Source of the DNA: Lucifuga dentata
Taxonomy: Eukaryota; Chordata; Actinopteri; Ophidiiformes; Bythitidae
Assembly (NCBI GenBank): GCA_014773175.1
Contig: VXCM01000158.1
Span: 2,207-66,206 of the forward strand
Reading direction: 5' to 3'
Length of the DNA stretch: 64,000 nt
The notes beneath the pieces are model-generated. The model made no database searches, had not been told where the DNA came from, and saw only the letters and a list, made by a program, of their open reading frames with translations. Shown in pieces: positions 55,465-64,000 of this stretch. Positions within the stretch are counted from its first letter, which is position 1. Each line of letters opens with the position of its first letter. A program made the position numbers and the translations under genes.

Positions 55465-55902
55465 TTTTGTATTTTTGTCACATAATCTGCTCCGTGCACT
55501 AATCCAAATGTCTTTCTTAATGCAGATTATCCTGGTGAATATTATGGCTCAGGAGGAAACTATGAGTACTACCAAGGCCCCCCATCCTCCCAGGCTCAGA
55601 CACCAGCAGACCTGGGTTTTGTGCCCTCCTCTGTCCCAGCTGGCACCCCATTAGGAGCCATAGACCACCACCATCCAGGCCACCACTGTCCTGGAGAGGT
55701 GCAGTGTTTCTCTGACAGTGTGTCTCATCATCCCTCAGACTCACCCAGTCCAGAGCCCAGTGGACCAGGTTCAATGCACAGCATCTCTAGTGAGATGTGT
55801 GGGCCCAGCACTCCATTCACCACAGTGTCTCTCAGCGACAACGGATACACCAACCAGCTGTCCCAGCCCTCCTCAGAACTGAGTGAGGGCACTGTCTGGT
55901 AG
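52219..55902 (+). CDS. lhx1: LIM/homeobox protein Lhx1, complete, five exons
   Basis: Joined as 52219-52388, 53147-53367, 53789-54063, 54915-55071 and 55526-55902 this gives 1200 bp, 399 aa (human LHX1 is about 406). LIM1 zinc ligands are C4, C7, H25, C28, C31, C34, C51, D54; LIM2 ligands C63, C66, H85, C88, C91, C94, C114, D117. The homeodomain spans about 177-236 with W224, F225, N227 and R229 in the recognition helix. The tail has [21 protein letters not shown] and ends with VW. LHX1 is a nuclear transcription factor that acts with LDB cofactors in axis, kidney and neuron development. [11 protein letters not shown] in the linker favours LHX1 over LHX5. Divergence ([21 protein letters not shown]) suggests the b duplicate, but this needs a tree. 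Confidence 0.95.
53147..53367 (+). CDS. lhx1: lhx1 exon 2: LIM domain 2
   Basis: 221 bp, acceptor ttcgtgcag, donor gtgatt. It encodes [36 protein letters not shown] and [20 protein letters not shown], then [16 protein letters not shown]. All eight zinc ligands of LIM2 are present. The intron before it is 758 bp. Confidence 0.95.
53489..53546. repeat. (TTA)n microsatellite in lhx1 intron 2
   Basis: About 19 uninterrupted TTA units within the 421-bp second intron, thus taking up a seventh of it. Confidence 0.9.
53789..54063 (+). CDS. lhx1: lhx1 exon 3: acidic linker and most of the homeodomain
   Basis: 275 bp. The acceptor is tgtgatag, a poor pyrimidine tract, but phase and homology ([16 protein letters not shown] after LLS) fix it. 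The linker is rich in D, E, N and S, followed by [20 protein letters not shown] and [20 protein letters not shown]. It ends at the conserved homeodomain intron, Q/VWFQN, donor gtacaa. Confidence 0.94.
54915..55071 (+). CDS. lhx1: lhx1 exon 4: end of homeodomain
   Basis: 157 bp, acceptor gtcctaaag, donor gtggga. It encodes [20 protein letters not shown], then [19 protein letters not shown] and [13 protein letters not shown]. The DNA-recognition helix residues are intact. [13 protein letters not shown] differs from the otherwise nearly invariant HAFFRSPRRMRPL of LHX1/LHX5. Confidence 0.95.
55425..55466. repeat. (TTTA)n microsatellite in lhx1 intron 4
   Basis: About ten TTTA units, ending about 60 bp upstream of the exon 5 acceptor. 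Confidence 0.9.
55526..55902 (+). CDS. lhx1: lhx1 exon 5: C-terminal tail
   Basis: 377 bp, acceptor ttaatgcag, stop TAG at 55900-55902. It encodes [36 protein letters not shown], a His-rich stretch, [20 protein letters not shown] and the closing SELSEGTVW. This proline/serine-rich region is the family's transactivation tail; its motifs match LHX1 in order. Confidence 0.95.
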
Positions 55903-56727
55903 TCCAGCCAACACTGAAATACAAGGCACACGTTGATTTTGAAGGCAACTTTATCTATTTATTTGTCTGTTTATTTATTTGTAAATGTATTTATTTGTTT
56001 ACTTATTTATTTATTTATTTATTATATTTAGATATTTGTATGTATACTTGTTTAAATACTAACCATTTGTTATATACAGTATATGATAATGGTGGGCTTC
56101 ATTGATCAAGCAATAATCAAATGCCACATTTGATATAACTTGAGTTTAGGCATTAATGTGAGGTGCATGTTAACATTTGTAGCATCATTCAGTGTTTTAC
56201 ATTTAATGATTACCTAGGCCCACATTCATCCATCTGTTCATTTAATGATAGTGATGTTCTGCAGATCAATACATTTGACCAAAAGCCTCTCTCAGGACCC
56301 TGTTTATTTTTTATTCTGATTATTTTCAACATTTCATGTTTTTTTTTTCTTTTTGTCTTTTTTTTCTCTCTTCCAGGAGTATTTTATGACCTGTGCAGGT
56401 TTGCCTTCAAAAAGGATGTCTTTAAAAATATTTTATATATAATAGAAATTGATATGACTTTAAGATGAGATGAATCCATCTTATAAAGTAATGGACAATT
56501 GTACACAACAGTCAACTGTTTACTTAAAGCTCCAGTATTCAGGGGTTTGGATAGCAGTGTTTGGGTAGGGCAGTTGTTTGAAACCTCTCGATTTAGACAG
56601 AACATTTAATGCAAACAAACCAAACTTTTGTAACTATTTTATTTATGTGGTCACTCATTGTGCAAGTTTGTATTATGTGCTCATTAAAAATAGAAATTAC
56701 AAATAAAAGTTTCCAAATAAAACAGCA
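55903..56727 (+). other. lhx1: lhx1 3' UTR
   Basis: AT-rich sequence with TTTATTTATTT and similar AU-rich words just after the stop, which often destabilise mRNA. Two close poly(A) signals AATAAA are at 56702-56707 and 56716-56721, giving a UTR of about 0.8 kb. The exact cleavage site is inferred. Confidence 0.6.
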
Positions 56728-57915
56728 CAAATTCTGCAAATCCCCTGCAGCTTCAGTTGTGGGAAAAAGTGTTCATTTCTAATTGTCTGAGAATATCTAC
56801 AGTTATTCACAGCTCAATGAACTAAACAGCAAAGATACAAATTATTTTTGTGTTTATGTTGCAAAATGTCAAATTATTAAAACGATTGATGGTCACACAT
56901 ACTGCCTGCAATGGTAATTTTTCATGAGATGGTTTTCATTGATATGATAAAGTTTATGTGACCATCAAATTACAAGACCATTCACTGTATAATAAAACAG
57001 TTGAAAACATGATTAGAAATTATTTTGGAAAAGCATGTCATTCTTGTTTGTGTAATTATACCCCTTTGTAATGAGACTGATTGCATTTCTTGATTTATTT
57101 AAGTATAGGACTGACAGTGATTTGTCCACTTTTGACAACAAATGTAAATCATTACATGGAAGGATACCTTGAGGAAGAAATATGTGTTTTCAGTCCAATG
57201 CAGGGACAATATGTTCATAAACACAGTTTTTTTTTTAACTAAACTGAAACATTTAGTATTGATGTGTATATTATCAGAGGATATAAGAAATCAATATTGT
57301 AGAAATCCAGTAAAACAGTATGTTTTTCTTCTAAAATATATCAAAACTTAATTTCATTATATAAAACAACAAAACAATGTTTTATTTATTTAAAGTGATA
57401 ATTATTTTTAAAAAGGTAATTGATTTTAGTCCAGACCCTTAAATAATTTCCAGGGCCAGTCAGGTGTTGGTAGTCCTACGCAGGGCTGGCTATAGAATTT
57501 TGGTGGCCCCAAGAAGTTTGTGCTGCCATAATACTAAAAATTACATACTCAGCTGATTAGATGCTCTTCCTCTTCGTGATTCCGTTGTCAGAGCTTAATT
57601 TCTTTTTTACAAGGCATTTGTTTTTCTGACCTACCCTGTAGTTCCAAGGGGAATCAAAGAAAGGTGATTATTGTGTCGGCATACCAGGCCTATATGGCTA
57701 ATTCATGGGAGATGTTATTGGAATTTGGCAATTTTTGCATTTGAGTTCGGCTTCGTGACAAAACCAAACACCCTTGGATGCATGTAGCTACAGGCTTGTT
57801 TCAAGTGTTACATTCAGAATTTGACTTATATTTATTAATAATGTTTTGTGGTGAAGCAGGAAGTAGTGTAATAGTTTTCTAGCACAGAAAAGTTTTTAAG
57901 GAGGAGGCTGGGGTG

Positions 57916-57998
57916 AGTGGGCGAGCATACAAAGTGGTGGATGCTCGCCCACTAACCCTAACCCTATAGCCTTCTAACCCTAACCCTAACTGTAACCC
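57916..57998. repeat. Hairpin followed by interstitial telomere-like repeats
   Basis: AGTGGGCGAGCAT (57916-57928) and ATGCTCGCCCACT (57941-57953) are exact inverted copies with a 12-nt loop. CCCTAA-type units begin directly afterwards (AACCCTAACCCTATAGCC, CTAACCCTAACCCTAACTG). Confidence 0.8.
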
Positions 57999-58021
57999 AT
58001 GACCCAATTTTGTGGTGGTCT

Positions 58022-58609
58022 TATGTTGCATTCAAGCTACCTCGGAATCAGATTTTTCTGACTTCCTACTTGGAAAAATGTGTTGGAATGGCATTTGAAG
58101 TCAGAGCTCTGACTGGGAAACTTGGACCAAAATTATCTACCCCAACTTCACGAGTATGACGTCACTCAATATGGCAACGCCCATGGAAGTGAGCTTTGTG
58201 AATGGAAATGATCAGCTAATAGCCGAATAAAGTATTTTTTCTTGTGAGATATTGAAATAAAGAATTGAAATAAAGATATTGAAATAAATATATTGCCAGG
58301 TTAACTATCTATAGTGTACAACTGTTTGCCATTGATACCTAAGTATTAATAATTTCAGAATATTACTTCTCTACACCAAAGTTTAATACCCACTGTGATT
58401 AATATCATTGTAAAGCAACACAACCAAACTGTCCTGTAATCTAACTTTACTTTGGTTAGCATTTATTACTAAGTTTATTTAATCTTGCAGTATTTATTGG
58501 CATTCAGCCATGTTTTTTTGTTTATATTTGGCTGGAACAGTTTGAGGTTGGATGTCGGAATTTCTGACTGGGAAAAATCTGACTTCTGAGGTAACTTGAA
58601 CACAGCATA
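58022..58609. repeat. MITE with terminal inverted repeats of about 37 bp
   Basis: The left end TATGTTGCATTCAAGCTACC and the right end, read in reverse, TATGCTGTGTTCAAGTTACC match, and both continue to TCAGATTTTTC. The 588-bp length, lack of coding capacity and internal TGACGTCA-type words fit a non-autonomous DNA transposon common in fish. Confidence 0.65.
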
Positions 58610-59012
58610 GTTGCCTGAATTTCAGCACTTCATCATGCTTTATTTGCCACAAGTGAACCTAAATAAGTGCTGACAGTGAGCATTTTGCTGATAGGTTCAC
58701 TACTTCTCTAAAGAGTACAGGTAGTGAACATTTTGCAGATTTATTTAGCTGCATTCATGAACATTTGGTCAACATGCGGATAACAAATATATTCTGAAGC
58801 AGCCTTAAACTTCCCTCGAAGCACATTGTGTAAAGCAAATTAGTTGTATATGATTAGAATTCTTTGGACAAAGGGTTGTAGCTCCATGGCAGGAAATAGC
58901 TGAAAACTGTCTGGGTCTGATATGATGTCTTCTTCCTCGAATATGCAAACATCCAAATAGCATTTTAAAATACGTAGCCATTTCATGTACACATTGTATG
59001 TCATTGCAAGTC

Positions 59013-59071
59013 AATTGGGTATCATCAGTAAAGAAATTCATCAGTAATTTCTTTACTGATGATACCCAATT
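59013..59071. repeat. Perfect 26-bp inverted repeat
   Basis: Arms 59013-59038 and 59046-59071 are exact reverse complements (AATTGGGTATCATCAGTAAA... and its complement), with a 7-nt loop. No transposon ends recognised around it. Confidence 0.88.
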
Positions 59072-62000
59072 TCTAATGTGAAATTTTACTGCAATGTTGG
59101 ATATGTTGAGCCACTGGATATGTTGAACCTTCTAGTTCAAATACACCCACAGACATGTTATATGACTCACTGGAAAGGGGTTTTTAACAATGACATCAAT
59201 ATTTTGCAGTGTTTCCCAATCTGTCTTTTTTTGTAAACTCTAGAGGTTTGACACCAGAACTCTTTTCTTATCACCTACTTCATTTGGGAGTAGTGATCAA
59301 GATGTCTCTCCAAGTTTTGAACCGATTACATCAGCGCACTCAGCCCACAAAATGTCCATAGATGGACAGCCACATCTAGAGACTATTTGGGCATCATGTA
59401 CCTACAGCTTGAAAAAAGCCCAAACTATTTATAATGTCCTTAATATTACCATACCTACAATAACTATCATGAAAAAATATAGCAGCAACTGAGCCACCAG
59501 GAGTAAGAACCCAAGTAGTATGCAGAAGTGTTTTGGATGCCTGACTCTGCAGGTTTTGTTCATTTGTGCAAAATGCTTTAAATTTTAAGATCGTGACCAA
59601 ATTTGATAAGTCGGTCAAGCATTTTAGGAGTGACCCCCAATATTTGCCATTAATATGATCAGTTTCAAATAATGTTACAGATTGTCAAGGTTAGACAAAC
59701 CTAAATAAATACAAAAATACAAATATAGATTTTAAAAGAATTTCAATAGTATAATTATATGTAAATATGAAAATGTAGCATTGTATTTTTTTTTTTTTAA
59801 ACTAAGGGAAGCCTATCTAATGCTTACAATCTTTAAATGTCTCCTTTTCTGTTAGAAGGAGATAATGTTATGCTGTTAATCAAACTAATCCCTGTTTATC
59901 CAAACAAAATACCCTGATTAAGAGTGAGATTTGCAAGTCAAACAAGCCCAGCAAATCAATTTAAATCTAGTTGACACTGATTATGGCATTAGACTGTTGG
60001 ATAGACCACATGCTGATTATTTGTACATTAAAGGTTATTTGTCCTCTGAGGACTGGCATGTACACGGCTTTGTTTAATGTGGAATTATTTTAACTGTTTC
60101 CAACATTATGTATGCTACAGGGAGTCAATGTTTTTAGATCTATAGCTAATGTAATAAGTCCGACATTTGAAACACAACTAGGAAACACTGTTAATTCTTT
60201 TAACAGCTATTATTCTACTGTATGCATTTTGTTCTCCAAAAGTATGAAATACAGATTTTATTTGAAATATACAGTAGAGTATACTTGCATTTGAAAAAAG
60301 TGTTGATATCATAATGGAGACAATCAGAAATATTAACCTTCAGGTAAGGATCATTTGTCAGACAGAAGCTTTAACCTACTCCAAGCACAATATAATTACG
60401 TATGGAGTATTTCAAATTCTAAATATCAAAAGCTCAAAAGGTCTCAAAGGGTATGATAAAATCCAGTGGGATAGAAAAAAGGAGTAACTAGTATTAACTG
60501 AAACCGTTTATATGCAAAACTCTTGTTAAATACTGTTTTAATGAGTTTGAATAAGATTTCTTTGTCAAAGGCTTGAATGCTCAAAACACACATTCCTCTA
60601 CCTGTTTGTGATTGGCTGATTAGTTTCAGGTGTGGAGTTCCATTTGTAAAGGAATAAACACAGAGAATCCTTTTAAAAAGGTTTAATATCTCAGCTCATC
60701 ATACAAAAAAAAAACAAAACAACAACAACAACAAAAAAAACAACAACTTTATATTACAAGAAGTCACACATGCACCCACAAAACCACATAACAGTTGTTG
60801 GAATATAAATTAGCACTTCTTTTTGTTTTATCTCTTCCTTTTCTTCTTTTCTTTATTTACTTTCATTTTCACTGTGTGATTTGTTGCTGTTAGGTATATA
60901 AAAGTAGTTTTGATATTGTAATGAACTGTGTTAATGTGGGTTTGGTTTCTTCCTTTGGTGCATGTTAATTCATTTTCCACACCTAGTGGTAATTAGCCAA
61001 TCAACAGGAAGGTACAAGAATAGGTGTTTGTGGTGTTCAGACTTTTTTTTTTTTTTTTTNTTTTTTTTTTTTTTTTTGAGAAAGGCATCATGTTGCATTC
61101 AAATCACACAAGTTAAGCCAGTGGGGATTTCATATTTTGCTTCCTTCTTTTAGAAAATAAAATTGCTTTAAAGACCAAAAATTTTTGGTGTGTCAGACAA
61201 CGCCATATATTCCAAAACAAGTCAGCTGAAAGGAACAACACAGATCAGAAACAAATGTTCCCTCCAGTAGCAATGATGATGTGTGTAATACCAGAAGGAT
61301 GTTCCAGACTGTAGAACATTACTATTGACTGAATGGTGGTGGAGGAACATCACAATATATCAGCTTTAAGGACCAATTAGCTGCAAAGCATATATGCTTC
61401 AAATGACCTATAAAGTAGTGCTTTTAATATTTTCTAGAACACCTTAACATTGGGCAGCTTAGCTTGGTTTTTGCCAGAAGTTTGGAAGTTAACATTCAAA
61501 ATGTAATCAGTGATGTGCTGGAGTACTGAGACTGACCTGAAAGTTTGATAAGTCATTTAAGGGTCTAGAAAATGTGAGTCATGATTTACAAAATTCTAAA
61601 TTTAACTTTCGTCATCCACTATCCATTCAGATCTATACTGCACAATAGTGAAGGGAATGTAGTTTTTGTGGTCAGAGCAGGGCACTTAGTTTTTTTTGAA
61701 ATCTAACTATAAAGGCAGGAATCTCTGTCTGAGGCACCAATATCTCTAGAATCTGCTACTGTATGAAGTTGATATTTGGCAGTTTTATTGCTCAGGAGGA
61801 TCCAAGGACATGCAGTGCCATGCGTGAAATTATTTGGATGAGCAGTTCTCAAATTGAGCTGTGCTGGTAAAAAGTAGTCCACATGGCAGGATACGGTCCA
61901 GGCATGGCAGCATATGCTCCGGTCCAAAGACACAGTCTCAACCCGACCCTGTACAGCAAACAAAGCTAACTCACGAGGAATAAAATTGCAGAGCCAAAAA

Positions 62001-64000
62001 AAAAAAAAAATNAAAAAAAAAAAAAAATGGTGTAAAGAAAAATACAAGGCAAAGTATATGAAGATGTTCTTTTTTGGAAAAAAGGTAGATTTGTACTAAG
62101 TTTTGTTAAATGAGAGACAATCCAGATATGAAAAGAGCAAAAATCAGCCTCCTGTGTGCTGACTACCACTAGAGGCCAGATGAACACTTGGATGCTGTCT
62201 GAGCATAAATATCCTACTTGGGACAAAAATGGCGGTCTGCTTCAGCTAGCATTGGTAAACTAGCCTGGGAGCTAATCCTCCCAACACAGGCCAAATCACG
62301 CAGAAATTCTTTCAGATTATCTGGAGGACCGTCCTCTTCCACCTGCGTGGCTGGGGCATTGGCTTTGGATGGCGCCAGCAGGCCATAGCAGGGGTCTGCT
62401 GCTACATTAGCATCCACCTGTAAAAAATACCTTTCCCCCTCTTTATTTTTCTGTCTTTTCTTTGAAGTAATAAATGAAGATATAGCAGGCATATTTGATA
62501 GCACTTGCTGGCCTTTATAAAAATTTTACACTTAACGCACCGACTGAGCTGAGCCTGCATCTCCATTTTCCTCACAACAACCCAATTGTCACGTTCATGA
62601 CGCACGTACATTCACCTGCCATCCCACCTGAAAACAATTGGCCTAAAACAGCATCCATATTTTTTTAAGCCTAAAATTTCTTTATTTAAAAATTTGCTAG
62701 CGGGACTAGCGTATTTTCATCGGACAACAACTTGTATTTAATTTCTTTTATGTATAAAACTAGTAATCATAATTTTGAACAATTATATGAACGTGATATT
62801 TTGTCTGGTGCCCCCTGCTGGCTGGTGCCCCTGGGCATGTGCCCAAAGTGCCATATGGTTAATCTGGCCTTGGCTGTTACTAGTGACAACATTTGGACTG
62901 GCTGGTTAGATGCCAACAGCTAATCTCTATTGTTTCCAAATGCAAAAATGACTTCTGGAAAAATTTTTTAAAGACATTGTGGAGGAGGATTCAAAATGAA
63001 GGTAGAGCGTTCTGAAAGTATTTTCTCTGCAGTCTGACAGGTATCGAGTCCATTCTTATCAGGTTTATCGTGGCATTTTATGTGTTTGGAACATCAAAAC
63101 CATAAAATCTCTTTTCTCCACATGAAAGAAATATTTAAAATTAAGACACTGTTTCCAAAATATTGTGATAAAATGTCTATAAAATGACCATTAGTTGGTA
63201 CCTCTGTCATTCATAAGAGATTGGGATTTTCCAGGGATTATTGGTATTGTCAGTCATGATATAACATAGCAATATTAGCTGTTAATAAACTATTTAAATG
63301 GAGGATACCCTGTGCACGCTATAGATCTGTAATTGACTTTAAGCCTCTGAAATCTTAACAACCCCCTTTTTTGACTCCCAGCAAATCAGGGTAAAATTAA
63401 TAAACCATCAGGTCCTTAAGCCCAAACACTTAAAAACTGAAAATTATATATCATTATATTATATTATATTATCAACATTTCAAATCAAAATTGTTGTGCA
63501 AATTCTATATTTGAACAGGAGTTCTTTGTTATTTGAGATGATGATGTATTCATTTTGTAATCAGTCTTATTTGAAGCTATATTTGGCCTTTTTGTCATTG
63601 CTGTTTCATTTTTGTCACAATCTGGCCCAATTCTCTAATTTGACTTTTCCTTTGCTCTTTTGCTCAAGGCTTGGTAGTCCACTTTCTACATGAAAATCAC
63701 TCACACATACAGTTTTATAATCAATGCCCACAGTAATAGGATTCCTCTGGCCATGGGCAATTAATACAGTTTTTAACGTTTTTTCCCCTCCTTGTGCTGA
63801 TCTCAGAGCTATAAGACATTGGCTTCTCCTCATTTACATATTTATTGCATTGGACTGAAATCTGGCGAGTGATTGATGTGGAGCCTGCCTCCTGAATTTT
63901 TAGCGGCCCATTATTATGAAAGAGAGGGAGCTGCAGTACGTCAGTGTACTTTTGATTAAAGTTAAAAGGACAGAATCATGAGTGTTTCCCACTTACTTTC

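Larger units (their letters stand above)
56728..64000. other. Region downstream of lhx1 without a supported gene
   Basis: No exon-like coding sequence that I can assign. It holds a hairpin plus telomere-like repeats, a MITE-like element, a perfect 26-bp inverted repeat, homopolymer/N joins at 61060 and 62012, possible hAT-like end fragments, and a constrained-looking patch near 63.7-63.97 kb. Confidence 0.55.

Noticed and set aside
55517..55931. Minus-strand open frames opposite lhx1 exon 5
   Set aside because: Antisense shadows of the conserved C-terminal tail; no independent homology.

Overview
The window is vertebrate nuclear DNA, almost certainly from a teleost fish. Coding sequence lies in short exons with canonical splice sites, introns run from 86 bp to 7.5 kb, and the non-coding DNA is AT-rich with many microsatellites and decayed Tc1-like and MITE-type transposons common in fish. 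There are no bacterial-style operons, CRISPR arrays or rRNA genes. Two protein-coding genes can be supported, both on the + strand.

Gene 1 (about 1701-17213, with a 3' UTR possibly reaching about 20.2 kb) is the 3' part of a SEZ6-family gene, best matched to SEZ6. It encodes sushi, CUB, sushi, CUB, three sushi domains, a short stem, a transmembrane helix and a cytoplasmic tail with an FxNPxY motif. The 5' exons (signal peptide, N-terminal region, first CUB) lie before the window. Twelve coding exons join in frame, plus a probable alternative thirteenth that gives a second C-terminus. One 86-bp intron needs a GC-AG splice pair.

Gene 2 (52219-55902, 5' leader from about 51.7 kb, poly(A) signals near 56.7 kb) is a complete five-exon LIM-homeobox gene of the LHX1 type. 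It encodes 399 aa: two LIM domains, an acidic linker, a homeodomain and the conserved C-terminal tail. Several substitutions suggest the more divergent teleost duplicate (lhx1b). The leader carries a 50-codon upstream ORF.

Between the genes, about 20-51.6 kb has no recognisable gene. It holds microsatellites, single-N assembly joins, degenerate transposons, inverted repeats and a few TAAT-dense patches that could be enhancers of lhx1, a developmental regulator of the type that usually has distal control elements. Downstream of lhx1 (56.7-64 kb) there is again no supported gene, only MITE-like elements, a hairpin joined to interstitial telomere-like repeats, and a perfect 26-bp inverted repeat. 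In human, SEZ6 and LHX1 are both on chromosome arm 17q, so the linkage fits an ancestral block.

The genes probably do not act in one pathway. SEZ6 is a neuronal surface protein and LHX1 a nuclear transcription factor, although both work in the nervous system. The best candidates for something unusual are the GC-AG intron, the alternative SEZ6 tail, the lhx1 upstream ORF and the large hairpins. I found no convincing wholly new system.
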